Positions 28,126 to 39,550 of a stretch of 39,550 bases of DNA are shown one piece after another; position 1 is the first letter of the stretch, and every line of letters begins with the position of its first letter. The translations under genes and the position numbers were made by a program. The DNA comes from Nitrosomonas halophila (GTDB lineage Bacteria; Pseudomonadota; Gammaproteobacteria; Burkholderiales; Nitrosomonadaceae), in contig NZ_FNOY01000023.1 of assembly GCF_900107165.1 (NCBI RefSeq), positions 1-39,550 on the forward strand, given 5' to 3'. The notes under the pieces are model-generated. The model did not search any database. It saw only the letters and a list, made by a program, of their open reading frames with translations, and had not been told where the DNA came from.

Positions 28126-30891
28126 ATGGAACTTTCAAAAAGCTTTGATCCAAAAGATATCGAAACCCGCTGGTATGCAGCCTGGGAAACGGCTGGTTAT
28201 TTCCAACCAAATCAGCAAACCGATGCAGCGGCTTATTGCATCATGCTGCCGCCTCCCAATGTTACCGGCACCCTGCATATGGGGCATGCTTTTCAGCATA
28301 CCTTGATGGATGCATTGATACGCTATCACCGCATGCTGGGCGACAATACGCTCTGGCAGCCTGGCACCGATCATGCTGGGATTGCGACCCAGATCGTGGT
28401 CGAGCGTCAACTGGATCAGGAAGGCAGAGACCGCCGCCAGATCGGCCGTGAAGCTTTCCTCGAAAGGGTCTGGCAATGGAAGGACGCTTCCGGCTCGACT
28501 ATTACCCGGCAAATGCGCCGCATGGGCGCCTCTTGCGACTGGTCGCGGGAGCGATTCACCATGGATGAAACTCTTTCCGAGGCGGTCGCCGAAGTGTTCG
28601 TGCGCTTGTACCGGGAAGGGCTCATCTATCGGGGCAAGCGTCTGGTCAATTGGGACCCTGTCCTGCAAACCGCTGTATCCGATCTGGAAGTGATCTCGAC
28701 CGAGGAAAATGGGTCGCTTTGGCATATCCGTTATCCGTTCGAACCGTCCGAACCGTCCGAGGAAGGGGGCAAGACAGGCGGCCTGATCGTGGCCACGACA
28801 CGGCCTGAGACCATGCTCGGGGATATGGCGGTTGCGGTTCATCCGGAGGACGCGCGTTACCGGCATCTGATCGGGCGGCACTTGCGGCTGCCATTGTCAG
28901 AACGGACCATTCCGATCATTGCGGATATCTATGTCGATCCTGATTTCGGAACCGGTTGCGTAAAGATCACGCCTGCCCATGATTTCAACGATTATCAGGT
29001 GGGACTGCGGCACAAATTGATGGCGCTTAATATCTTTACGCTGGACGGCAAGATCAATGACTGTGCGCCAGTCGCTTTCCAGGGGATGGATCGTTTTGAG
29101 GCCAGAAAAAAAGTGATCGCCGATCTCCAGGCGCAGGGCCTGCTGGTCGAAACCCGTCCCCACAAACTGATGGTGCCGCGCGGGGATCGCACCAATGCTG
29201 TCATCGAGCCGCTGCTGACCGACCAGTGGTATCTGTCGATGGCAGGACTGGCTAAACAAGGGCTTGAAGCAGTTGATCGGGGCCAGGTCCGGTTTGTGCC
29301 GGAGAATTGGACGCATGTCTACAACCAGTGGCTGGAGAATATCCAGGACTGGTGCATTTCACGCCAGCTGTGGTGGGGGCATCGGATTCCGGCCTGGTAC
29401 GACGAAGATGGCAATGTGACAGTCGCGCACAGCCTCGAGGAAGCGCAGCAGCTTTCGGGCAAGCATGTGCTGCGGCAGGATGAAGACGTGCTGGATACCT
29501 GGTTTTCCTCGGCGCTGTGGCCGTTCTCGACCCTGGGTTGGCCGACAGATACGCCTGAGCTCAGAACATTCCTGCCCGGTTCGGTGCTGGTGACCGGATT
29601 CGACATCATTTTCTTTTGGGTGGCGCGCATGGTCATGATGTCGCTGCACTTTACCGGCAAGGTGCCGTTTCAGGAAGTCTATATCACGGGTTTGATCCGC
29701 GATGCAGAAGGCCAGAAGATGAGTAAATCCAAGGGCAATGTCCTAGATCCACTCGATCTGATAGACGGCATTACGCTGCCGGAGCTGATCGAGAAACGGA
29801 CGACCGGTCTGATGAATCCCCGGCAAGCCGAGTCGATCGAGAAAACTACACGTAGACAGTTTCCGCAAGGAATCCCTGCGTTTGGTACCGATGCCCTGCG
29901 CTTCACTTTTGCCAGCCTGGCCTCGCATGGACGTGATATCAAATTCGATTTGCAGCGCTGTGAAGGCTATCGCAATTTCTGCAACAAACTGTGGAATGCT
30001 ACCCGTTTCGTACTGATGAACTGTGAAGGCCAGGATGTCGGACTGGATGATAGCTTGCCACTGCATTACTCGCAGGCTGACAAATGGATCATCGGGCGCT
30101 TGCAGCAGGCAGAACAAGCAGTGACCCAGGCATTTGGCGAATACCGGTTTGATCTGGCCGCGCGCGAGATGTATGAGTTGGTATGGGATGAATATTGCGA
30201 TTGGTATGTGGAACTGGCCAAAGTGCAGTTGAATGATGCCGATGCCGCCCAGCAGCGCGCTACCCGGCGTACGCTGGTGCGTGTCCTGGAGGCGATGTTG
30301 CGCATGGCACATCCGATCATTCCGTTCATCACCGAGGAGCTGTGGCAGGCGGTAGCGCCGCTGGCTGGCAAGTCGGGTGCAAGCATCATGCGCCAACCGT
30401 ATCCACAGGCTGATTTCACACGCGTCGATGAACAGGCCAATGATGCCATCCAGCTGCTCAAGGCACTTATCAATGCCTGTCGCACGCTGCGCGGGGAAAT
30501 GAAGCTGTCTCCTGCCGAGCGGGTGCCGCTGCTAATAGAAGGTGAACCTACAGTTCTGGCAGTTTTTGCACCTTACATGCTGGCATTGGCGAAATTGTCT
30601 GAAGTGGATATTCTGCCAGCTGGCTTGCCGGACACCGATGCCCCGGTTGCTATTGCCGGGGAATTTAAATTAATGCTCAAAATCGAGGTGAACATAGCTG
30701 AAGAGCGTGAGCGCCTCAATAAGGAAATACGCCGACTGGAAGCCGAGATCGGTAAAGCCAGTGGCAAATTGGACAATCCAAGTTTTATCGAGCGTGCACC
30801 GGAGCGGGTGGTCCAGCAAGAAAAAGACCGACTGGCTGTGTTTAGCGAAACCTTGGAAAAGTTGAATCAGCAGATGCAAAAACTGCGCTGA
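28126..30891 (+). CDS. valS: Valyl-tRNA synthetase
   Basis: This class I synthetase charges tRNA-Val and edits threonine. The 921 residues fit bacterial ValS. The HIGH-type motif is HMGH at 51-54 ([13 protein letters not shown]) and KMSKS is at 531-535. The editing domain includes [12 protein letters not shown]. The C-terminal tail (about 855-921) is the typical coiled-coil arm ([20 protein letters not shown]). A small in-frame repeat, EPSEPSE, is encoded by two 9-bp GAACCGTCC units near 28741. ATG at 28126 has no clear Shine-Dalgarno. Confidence 0.98.
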   Translation: MELSKSFDPKDIETRWYAAWETAGYFQPNQQTDAAAYCIMLPPPNVTGTLHMGHAFQHTLMDALIRYHRMLGDNTLWQPGTDHAGIATQIVVERQLDQEGRDRRQIGREAFLERVWQWKDASGSTITRQMRRMGASCDWSRERFTMDETLSEAVAEVFVRLYREGLIYRGKRLVNWDPVLQTAVSDLEVISTEENGSLWHIRYPFEPSEPSEEGGKTGGLIVATTRPETMLGDMAVAVHPEDARYRHLIGRHLRLPLSERTIPIIADIYVDPDFGTGCVKITPAHDFNDYQVGLRHKLMALNIFTLDGKINDCAPVAFQGMDRFEARKKVIADLQAQGLLVETRPHKLMVPRGDRTNAVIEPLLTDQWYLSMAGLAKQGLEAVDRGQVRFVPENWTHVYNQWLENIQDWCISRQLWWGHRIPAWYDEDGNVTVAHSLEEAQQLSGKHVLRQDEDVLDTWFSSALWPFSTLGWPTDTPELRTFLPGSVLVTGFDIIFFWVARMVMMSLHFTGKVPFQEVYITGLIRDAEGQKMSKSKGNVLDPLDLIDGITLPELIEKRTTGLMNPRQAESIEKTTRRQFPQGIPAFGTDALRFTFASLASHGRDIKFDLQRCEGYRNFCNKLWNATRFVLMNCEGQDVGLDDSLPLHYSQADKWIIGRLQQAEQAVTQAFGEYRFDLAAREMYELVWDEYCDWYVELAKVQLNDADAAQQRATRRTLVRVLEAMLRMAHPIIPFITEELWQAVAPLAGKSGASIMRQPYPQADFTRVDEQANDAIQLLKALINACRTLRGEMKLSPAERVPLLIEGEPTVLAVFAPYMLALAKLSEVDILPAGLPDTDAPVAIAGEFKLMLKIEVNIAEERERLNKEIRRLEAEIGKASGKLDNPSFIERAPERVVQQEKDRLAVFSETLEKLNQQMQKLR

Positions 30892-31029
30892 TCATGCTTG
30901 ATATTGCATCATGCTAGGAAGCCGCGTCCAGTGAAGTGTCGCATTCTCTCTTATTCAGGGCAGGGTTTGTAGGATAATGGGCGAATCCCTGCTCCAGAAA
31001 ATTATTTTCAAAAACTTTATACATATTAG

Positions 31030-32103
31030 ATGATGGCAAAACCAGAAAATGACACTTTTATCCGGGCATTGTTGCGTCAACCGACCGACTACACGCCTGT
31101 TTGGATGATGCGCCAGGCCGGACGCTATCTGCCTGAATACAATCAGACCCGCGCACGCGCGGGTGATTTTCTTTCCTTGTGCAAGAATCCGAATTTAGCA
31201 ACCGAAGTCACACTGCAACCGCTAGCGAGGTTCTCGCTGGATGCGGCAATTTTGTTCTCGGATATTCTGACCATTCCCGATGCGATGGGGTTGGGATTGT
31301 ATTTTGCCGAGGGCGAAGGGCCCCGTTTCGAGCGTCCGTTGCGCGAGGAATGGGAAATTCGTTCGTTGATTGCGCCTGATCCTGATACGCATTTGCGTTA
31401 TGTGCTGGATGCTGTCACGCAAATACGGAAGGCACTCTGCAATCAGGTGCCTTTGATCGGTTTCTCCGGCAGTCCTTTCACGCTTGCCTGTTATATGGTG
31501 GAGGGCGGCAGTAGCAGCGATTTCCGTCAGATCAAAACCATGCTTTATGCGCGGCCTGACCTATTGCACCATATCCTTGAAGTGACCGCAAACGCAGTGA
31601 CTGCCTATCTCAACGCCCAGATAGAAGCCGGCGCGCAAGCCGTCATGATTTTTGACAGCTGGGGCGGTGCATTATCGCATGCGGCTTACCAGGAATTTTC
31701 ATTGCACTACATGCAGCATATTTTGGCTGGATTGAAGCGCGAGCATGATGGGGTGCGCATCCCGAACATCGTCTTTACCAAGGGAGGTGGGTTGTGGCTG
31801 GAATCCATCGTGGAAAGCGGCTGCGATGCGGTGGGTCTGGATTGGACCATCGATATCGGCGAGGCGCGCCGGCGTGTGCAAGGCAAGGTTGCCTTACAGG
31901 GTAATCTTGACCCAGCCGTCTTATTTTCCTCACCGGACATCATCGCTGCCGAAGTTGAAAAAGTTTTGGCAAGCTATGGCCATGGTCATGGGCATGTTTT
32001 CAATCTCGGGCATGGGATTTCACAGTTCACGCCGCCAGAACATGCGCTGGCACTGGTTGAAGCTGTTCATGCCTTGAGTGCCAAATACCACACCAGCCAA
32101 TAG
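31030..32103 (+). CDS. hemE: Uroporphyrinogen decarboxylase
   Basis: HemE decarboxylates the four acetate groups of uroporphyrinogen III to give coproporphyrinogen III in haem synthesis, a heavily used pathway in cytochrome-rich nitrifiers. The 357-residue protein has the N-terminal signature [15 protein letters not shown] at about 23-37, [31 protein letters not shown] and the C-terminal FNLGHGI. ATG codons occur at 31030 and 31033, and either could be used. It ends in a gap with two stem-loops, convergent with mtkB. Confidence 0.97.
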   Translation: MMAKPENDTFIRALLRQPTDYTPVWMMRQAGRYLPEYNQTRARAGDFLSLCKNPNLATEVTLQPLARFSLDAAILFSDILTIPDAMGLGLYFAEGEGPRFERPLREEWEIRSLIAPDPDTHLRYVLDAVTQIRKALCNQVPLIGFSGSPFTLACYMVEGGSSSDFRQIKTMLYARPDLLHHILEVTANAVTAYLNAQIEAGAQAVMIFDSWGGALSHAAYQEFSLHYMQHILAGLKREHDGVRIPNIVFTKGGGLWLESIVESGCDAVGLDWTIDIGEARRRVQGKVALQGNLDPAVLFSSPDIIAAEVEKVLASYGHGHGHVFNLGHGISQFTPPEHALALVEAVHALSAKYHTSQ

Positions 32104-32130
32104 ATAGCTGATGCAGCAGTCATGGTAGAG

Positions 32131-32198
32131 GCAAGTGCTACCGCAGGATAGCGCTTGCGTGGTGCTGCACAGATGAAACTCCCGGTGTGGCCGGGAGT
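32131..32198. terminator. Two stem-loops between convergent hemE and mtkB
   Basis: GCAAGTGCTA (32131-32140) pairs with TAGCGCTTGC (32149-32158), with one G-U pair and an 8-nt loop. ACTCCCGG (32178-32185) pairs perfectly with CCGGGAGT (32191-32198) over a 5-nt loop. Neither is followed by a T-run. Their place between the two convergent genes suggests bidirectional termination. Confidence 0.6.
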
Positions 32199-32208
32199 GT
32201 GTGGTGCA

Positions 32209-33096
32209 TCAGAGCTTGGCCAACACCTCAGCTACGGTTTGGCCCATCAATGAAGGTGTCGGGCAAATGGTAACGCCCAGTTCTTTCAGCCGCGCTACTT
32301 TTTCTGCAGCACTTTCGCCGGCAGAGGAGATGATTGCACCGGCATGCCCCATGCGCCGACCTGCCGGTGCTGTTAGTCCCGCAATATAGGCGACCAGTGG
32401 CTTGCTCATATTTTCCTTGGCGAATATACCGGCTTCCACTTCCATTGGGCCGCCAATCTCGCCAATCATCAGGGCCACCTTGGTTTCGGGATCCTGTTCC
32501 AGTTTTTCCAGCACATCCCGATGTGAACTGCCAATGATGGGGTCTCCACCAATCCCGACAGATGTCGATATGCCGATATTCAATCGTCTCATCTGGTCGG
32601 CCGCTTCATAGCCCAGTGTACCGGAGCGGCCGACCACGCCCACTGTGCCAGGCATGTAGATATGCCCAGGCATAATCCCGAGCATCGCGCGCCCTGGGCT
32701 AATGGTGCCGGAACAATTGGGTCCGGTCAGCATCATTCGATTTTCCAGTGAGAAACGGCGCAGAAAGCTTTTCACGGTCATCATGTCCTGGGTAGGAATG
32801 CCATCGGTAATCGATACACAATATTTGATACCCGCATCGGCTGCTTCCATGATCGAGTCCGCCGCAAAAGCAGGCGGAACAAATACAATGCTCGCCTCGG
32901 CGCCCACCTGCTCAACCGCTTCCTTGACTGTATTGAATACCGGCAATCCCAGATGGGTTTGTCCACCTTTACCCGGCGTGACGCCGCCCACCACATTGGA
33001 GCCATACTCAATCATTTCCTGAGCATGAAATGTACCGATTCTGCCGGTGAATCCTTGCACGATGATTCGTGTTTGTTCATTGATCAAAATTGCCAC
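32209..33096 (-). CDS. mtkB: Malate-CoA ligase (malate thiokinase) alpha subunit
   Basis: The alpha subunit of an ADP-forming acyl-CoA ligase, 295 residues, with the phospho-histidine at H251 (RRMGHAGAIIS). A generic label would be succinyl-CoA ligase alpha (SucD). Features I recall as thiokinase-type are VVGGVTPGKGGQTHLGLPVF, IMPGHIYMPGTVGVV (SucD usually has GYIH) and SITDGIPTQDMM. The neighbouring malyl-CoA lyase supports malate as substrate. The start is GTG at 33096 with AGGA upstream. It lies 28 bp after mtkA, the last gene of an mcl-mtkA-mtkB operon. Substrate assignment is inferred and succinate remains possible. Confidence 0.8.
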   Translation of the reverse strand: MAILINEQTRIIVQGFTGRIGTFHAQEMIEYGSNVVGGVTPGKGGQTHLGLPVFNTVKEAVEQVGAEASIVFVPPAFAADSIMEAADAGIKYCVSITDGIPTQDMMTVKSFLRRFSLENRMMLTGPNCSGTISPGRAMLGIMPGHIYMPGTVGVVGRSGTLGYEAADQMRRLNIGISTSVGIGGDPIIGSSHRDVLEKLEQDPETKVALMIGEIGGPMEVEAGIFAKENMSKPLVAYIAGLTAPAGRRMGHAGAIISSAGESAAEKVARLKELGVTICPTPSLMGQTVAEVLAKL

Positions 33097-33124
33097 TTTT
33101 CTATTCCTTTTTGTTCGTGTTCAG

Positions 33125-34300
33125 TCAGCCTGCCACCACTTGATTGCGTGCCTGCACGACTTTCTCGGCGGCATCCGCCAGAGTTTCAGCAGTGATAATC
33201 GGCAAGCCACTTTCGGCGATGATGCGACGGCCTTCCTCGACGTTGGTGCCGGAGAGGCGGACCACCAGAGGAACGTTCATGCCAATGTTCCGGACCGCTT
33301 GCACCACACCTTCGGCAATCCAGTCACAGCGGTTGATGCCGGCAAAAATGTTGACCAGCATCGCTTTGACGCCCTTATCGGCCAAAACCAGCCGGAAAGC
33401 TTTCTCCGTCCGCTCAGCCGAAGCGCCGCCGCCGACATCCAGAAAATTGGCCGGTTCCCCGCCAGCGAGTTTGATCATGTCCATGGTTGCCATGGCAAGT
33501 CCCGCCCCATTGATCATGCAGCCAATATCACCGTCCAGTCCGACATAACTCAGGCCAGCTTCACCTGCGGCAACTTCGCGCGCATCGATCTGGGTGTTGT
33601 CGCGCAATTCGGAAATGCGGTGCCGGCGGAACATGGCATTCTCGTCAAAACTCATTTTCGCATCGAGTGCGATCAGCTCGTTGCTACGGGTAACGACCAG
33701 CGGATTGATTTCGAGAATATTGGCATCCAGATCACGCAAAGCGCGATAGCAGCTCTTGATGGTTTTGACGGCGTGGTTGAGCAACTCCTCGCCCAATCCC
33801 AATGCAAACGCCATTTTTCTTGCCTGGAAGTCCTGCAATCCGACAGCGGGTTCAATGAATATTTTTTTTATGGCATCGGGATCGGTGGCGGCCAGAGCCT
33901 CGATATCCATGCCTCCCTGGGCGGAGCCGACCATGATCACGCGCTCATGGCTGCGGTCGATCATAAATGCCAGGTACAATTCCCTGGCAATATCGGTTCC
34001 CGCTTCGATATACAGCTTCGAGCAGAGCTTGCCGGCCGGCCCGCTCTGGTGCGTGACCAGCCGTTGGCCGAGCAAGGATTCGGCCGCCACTTCGATCTCT
34101 TCATGTGTCCGGCATACTTTGATTCCGCCAGCCTTGCCGCGTGCCCCCGAATGAATCTGTGCCTTGACGACCCAGACATTGCCGTCAATTTCCCGGCTAC
34201 GCTGAACTGCCTCTTCTGCGGTATGCGCCAGGCCACCTTCGGCAATCTTGACCCCATACTCAGCCAAAATTTCTTTGGCCTGATATTCATGTATATCCAA
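33125..34300 (-). CDS. mtkA: Malate-CoA ligase (malate thiokinase) beta subunit
   Basis: The ATP-grasp beta subunit, 391 residues. With MtkB it activates malate to malyl-CoA at the expense of ATP. It begins [19 protein letters not shown], with the ATP-grasp block [20 protein letters not shown] at about 45-64. The C-terminal CoA-ligase part reads [19 protein letters not shown]; SucC usually has FGGIxRCD, and AGINRCDW is, to my recollection, the malate-thiokinase form. GGGAGA lies about 10 bp before the ATG. It follows mcl by 62 bp. Reassignment from SucC rests on these signatures and on context. Confidence 0.8.
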   Translation of the reverse strand: MDIHEYQAKEILAEYGVKIAEGGLAHTAEEAVQRSREIDGNVWVVKAQIHSGARGKAGGIKVCRTHEEIEVAAESLLGQRLVTHQSGPAGKLCSKLYIEAGTDIARELYLAFMIDRSHERVIMVGSAQGGMDIEALAATDPDAIKKIFIEPAVGLQDFQARKMAFALGLGEELLNHAVKTIKSCYRALRDLDANILEINPLVVTRSNELIALDAKMSFDENAMFRRHRISELRDNTQIDAREVAAGEAGLSYVGLDGDIGCMINGAGLAMATMDMIKLAGGEPANFLDVGGGASAERTEKAFRLVLADKGVKAMLVNIFAGINRCDWIAEGVVQAVRNIGMNVPLVVRLSGTNVEEGRRIIAESGLPIITAETLADAAEKVVQARNQVVAG

Positions 34301-34362
34301 TCTATTTCTCCCGTTGTTTCTTTAAACACCTGCAACCTGGCAGGGGTTCCAAACCAGGTTGG

Positions 34363-35313
34363 TTAGCGATTCTTGGCAGCGATGACTTCAGCCATTTTGA
34401 CGATATTATTGGCCATCCGCTCCGATGCGGCATCGATCAGTCGGCCATCCAGCGAAGCGGCGCCCTTGCCCTGTGCGGCGGCCTCTTTCAACGCACTGAG
34501 TATGCGCTGCGCTTTCTCGACTTCCGCTGAAGGGGGGGTGAATACCTCATTTGCCAGGGCGATTTGAGTAGGATGAATTGCCCATTTGCCTTCGCAGCCC
34601 AGTGCGGCAGCACGTTTGGCAGCCAGTTTATAACCCTCCGGATCCTGAATGTCACCAAAAGGACCATCGATTGGACGCAAGCCATAGGCGCGGCAAGCCA
34701 CTGTCATTCTGCTGATGGCGGCATGCCATTGATCGCCGGGATAATCCGGATTGAGTCCGCCGATATTGGTGGTGCGGGCACGGTTGCTGGCTGCATAATC
34801 GGCCACTCCGAAATGCAATGCTTCCAAGCGTCCGTTCGTTCCGTTGCGCGCAATATCTTCGACATTGGCCATGCCCAGCGCTGTTTCGATCAGTGCCTCC
34901 AGGCCAATCCGGTTTTTGAGTCCTTGCTGCATTTCAAGCTGGTTGAGCATCGCTTCCACCATGTAGACATCCGCATAAACACCAACTTTAGGGATCAGAA
35001 GCGTGTCGATCTTGTGTCCGGCCTGTTCGACCAAATCGACTACATCGCGTACCATGTATTGGGTGTCCAGTCCATTGATGCGCACAGAAAGCGTGACGCC
35101 ATGTCCTTTCCAATCGAGATCGTTGATGGCCTCGATGATATTTTTTCGTGCTTGTAGCTTGTCATCCGGTGCAACGGCATCTTCCAGATCCAGAAATATG
35201 AAATCTACCCCGCTCTTCAACGCTTTTTCAAACATTTCGGGGCGGGAACCGGGAACCGCGAGTTCACAGCGCTGGACACGCTGGATGCTGGTTTCATACA
35301 GTGTATGGCTCAT
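34363..35313 (-). CDS. mcl: L-malyl-CoA lyase (CitE/HpcH family)
   Basis: A TIM-barrel lyase of 316 residues that splits malyl-CoA to acetyl-CoA and glyoxylate, reversibly. Family blocks are CELAVPGSRPEMFEKA, VDFIFLDLEDAVAPDDK (acidic metal site), VRINGLDTQYMVRDVVDLVE, IGLEALIETALGMANVEDIA, HFGVADYAAS and GKWAIHPTQIALANEVF. The long GLRPIDGPFGD segment and C-terminal GAASLDGRLIDAAS match malyl-CoA lyases better than citrate lyase beta chains. ATG has GGAGAA 5 bp upstream. It is the first gene of the mcl-mtkA-mtkB block and has its own promoter. Confidence 0.9.
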   Translation of the reverse strand: MSHTLYETSIQRVQRCELAVPGSRPEMFEKALKSGVDFIFLDLEDAVAPDDKLQARKNIIEAINDLDWKGHGVTLSVRINGLDTQYMVRDVVDLVEQAGHKIDTLLIPKVGVYADVYMVEAMLNQLEMQQGLKNRIGLEALIETALGMANVEDIARNGTNGRLEALHFGVADYAASNRARTTNIGGLNPDYPGDQWHAAISRMTVACRAYGLRPIDGPFGDIQDPEGYKLAAKRAAALGCEGKWAIHPTQIALANEVFTPPSAEVEKAQRILSALKEAAAQGKGAASLDGRLIDAASERMANNIVKMAEVIAAKNR

Positions 35314-35346
35314 TTTTTCTCCAATATATTAAATACATTGTCATAT

Positions 35347-35375
35347 ATAAATTCTGTGCTGCATGCAAAGTACAA
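35347..35375 (-). promoter_or_regulatory. Putative sigma-70 promoter of mcl-mtkA-mtkB
   Basis: On the minus strand TTGTAC (35370-35375) and ATTTAT (35347-35352) are separated by 17 bp, in an AT-rich stretch that ends about 34 bp before the mcl ATG. Match to consensus is moderate (TTGACA/TATAAT). Confidence 0.4.
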
Positions 35376-35853
35376 GCGAATGCCATGACTTGATCATGAC
35401 CCCATGCAGAAAAGGGTTGCCAAGTACGCAATGCGAAAACCGGAAACGATTTTATTTCATAGGGGTTTAAGCTAGAGTGCGCGGGAACAAGCGCTTTTGA
35501 ATCATATGATGACTTTATCGATCAATCCGGGGCTAATTATAACATTGGCAAGGGTTATTTCAGTTAGAAGCTGTATGGCAACAGCTATTCCGAGCTAGTT
35601 GCCTCGCTACAATCCCGGTCATGGCGCTATCAATCGCACACAAAATATCATGGCCGGCAGGGAACCCTGCAGACCATGTCATGAAAGGCGCCGGCCAGTT
35701 TCCAGTCGTGACGGCGTTATCAAACGTCCAGGCATGGCATACCCATGGCAGTAGAGATATGCCTTGTCCTGTTGCAAACCGCATATTTCAGTCTGCACCA
35801 CTGTGATTGCCAGGCCAAGGCTGCCTGTTCGTTCTTGAGATGCGTGCCATAAG
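35376..35853. other. Non-coding interval between mcl and acnA
   Basis: About 480 bp with only short frames that lack convincing starts or protein-like composition. The one clear structure is the palindrome GCAGGGAACCCTGC at 35657-35670 (6-bp arms). It holds the upstream region of mcl and the 3' side of acnA. No terminator with a T-run was found after acnA. Confidence 0.5.
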
Positions 35854-38697
<2,844 letters not shown>

Positions 38698-38836
38698 GGT
38701 GGTTCCTTGAACGAGAAACTTTTAGCAGTAAGTATTTATGCTATAACCGATTGAGTTTATCATTCAGCACGGGTCGCGACAAAATGCTTAACTGAAAACA
38801 AGCCGCCAGCAAATTTTTATTTCAAACGGGAAGACA

Positions 38837-39397
38837 ATGGATATCCAACAATTGAACAATGATCATGGCATTGCCGGACAAATCGTATTTATCGAGGGCG
38901 AGGGGGGGCTTCCTTTTGCCAGGGTGCAGAGCGACAAGGCTTCTGCATTGATTTCGGTTTACGCCGGCCAGGTGCTTTCCTTTCAGCCCGGGCATGCGGC
39001 GGAGGACTTGTTGTTTTTAAGCAACTTGGCATATTATCAGCCGGGCAAAGCGATCAAAGGCGGGGCGCCGGTCTGCTGGCCCTGGTTCGGCCCGGACCCC
39101 GAGGGGTCGGGACGGCCTGCCCATGGCTTTGTACGTAACCGGATGTGGGAAGTGGCTGGCACAGCGATTACGCAGGAGGGTGCCATTCGTGTCACGTTGG
39201 CGCTGACGGATACGTCAGAGACACACGCCATCTGGCCGCGTGCTTTTGTTGTACGGTTGGAAATTACGATCAGCGACAGCCTCAATTTGGAACTTGTCAC
39301 GCGCAACCCTGGTCCTCAGGCATTCTCGATTACGCAGGCGTTTCATACCTATTTCGGCTCGTCAGCAGAATCTGTGGGCGACATCCGGTTCAGGTAG
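38837..39397 (+). pseudogene. D-hexose-6-phosphate mutarotase, 3' end removed by an IS element
   Basis: An aldose 1-epimerase-like protein (YeaD family) that interconverts alpha and beta forms of hexose 6-phosphates. The conserved GGAPVCWPWFGP segment and AHGFVRNRMWEV are present, as is the QAFHTYFG block near the end. A complete member has about 290-300 residues; this frame stops at 186. The last dozen residues come from the ISL3-type element that starts at about 39356. The second half of the beta-sandwich, including catalytic residues, is lost, so it is probably inactive. GGGAAG lies before the ATG. Confidence 0.85.
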
Positions 39398-39550
39398 CGC
39401 GCCAAGTGCATGATATAATGCGATTTCTGCGCCATGAAAGGTTCGAAATCCGAAAGCTTTTCTGGTAGTCAGTTTTGCCTTCGTGTTAAACCCCTCGACA
39501 ACACCACTGGATAGCTGGCCTTTGGCCCGAAACCAGTTCAGCAACAATGC
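39356..39550 (-). mobile_element. ISL3-family insertion sequence, one end (continues off the right edge)
   Basis: The element's transposase reads inward from the right edge, and its stop lies only a few bases from where mutarotase homology ends. The boundary is set at about 39356, at GGCTC, a start I associate with ISL3 terminal repeats; it is approximate. The other end and the 8-bp target duplication are outside the window. Confidence 0.7.
39362..39550 (-). CDS. ISL3-family transposase, C-terminal part (runs off the right edge)
   Basis: The last roughly 62 residues of a transposase, with TGA at 39362-39364 and the frame still open at the window end. The block LSSGVVEGFNTKAKLTTRKA followed by FGFRTFHGAEIALYHALG is the signature C-terminus of ISL3 transposases, including the catalytic glutamate region (VVEGFN). 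The end PEPDVAHRFC is also typical. Whether the full element is intact cannot be seen. Confidence 0.9.
   Translation of the reverse strand, partial: ALLLNWFRAKGQLSSGVVEGFNTKAKLTTRKAFGFRTFHGAEIALYHALGALPEPDVAHRFC

Noticed and set aside
32209..34300. Plain succinyl-CoA ligase (sucCD) label
   Set aside because: Signature segments and the adjacent malyl-CoA lyase gene fit malate-CoA ligase better. The label is kept as the main alternative.
33047..34366. A 439-residue frame antisense to mtkA
   Set aside because: It is the mirror of a strongly conserved gene, has no family features and its composition is that of an antisense shadow.

Overview
The window looks like chromosomal DNA of a betaproteobacterium, most likely a Nitrosomonas-type (Nitrosomonadales) ammonia oxidiser. 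This is inferred from remembered resemblance of the proteins, the GC content of roughly one half and the gene order; no search was run. Most of the sequence is densely packed core genes. Mobile-element debris lies at both window ends and between operons.

Layout, left to right. The left edge holds the tail of a probable transposase and a 166-bp miniature inverted-repeat element (MITE). A minus-strand block follows: a group III truncated haemoglobin, ribF, ileS and lspA. After a second MITE come plus-strand genes for a large doubly anchored oligopeptide-type binding protein, a single DppB-like permease and a membrane diguanylate cyclase, ending at a third MITE. Then come cbpA, a DUF2914 membrane protein, a zinc-ribbon NUDIX hydrolase, and a pair encoding an exported unknown protein and a matrixin-like metalloprotease. 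Initiator tRNA-fMet, 4.5S RNA (ffs), dnaX, ebfC and rluB follow. prmB (minus) and tadA (plus) diverge. An L,D-transpeptidase-fold gene overlaps tadA, and maeA comes next. serB and an HDOD-GGDEF gene lie on the minus strand, joined in one long open frame by an apparent one-base frameshift and a MITE relic. pepA, holC, a small unknown gene, valS and hemE run on the plus strand. The right-hand minus-strand block is mcl-mtkA-mtkB preceded by acnA. The window ends with a hexose-6-phosphate mutarotase gene cut short by an ISL3-family element.

How the genes work together. Translation and replication housekeeping dominates: ileS, valS, tRNA-fMet, tadA, prmB, rluB, ffs, dnaX and holC. The metabolic highlight is the three-gene block at 32209-35313. 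Its two ligase subunits would usually be labelled succinyl-CoA synthetase. Their sequence signatures and the adjacent malyl-CoA lyase point instead to malate-CoA ligase. Together they would interconvert malate with acetyl-CoA plus glyoxylate, a serine-cycle-type module. In a RuBisCO autotroph it could serve glyoxylate salvage. Aconitase (acnA) and malic enzyme (maeA) in the same window act on connected C4/C6 pools.

Two c-di-GMP synthase-type proteins, both with GGDEF/GGEEF and an RxxD inhibitory site, add a signalling component. The MITE family is the main non-coding structure: three full copies and one internally deleted copy, all at CTAG-like targets. In two cases the target supplies the stop codon of the neighbouring gene.
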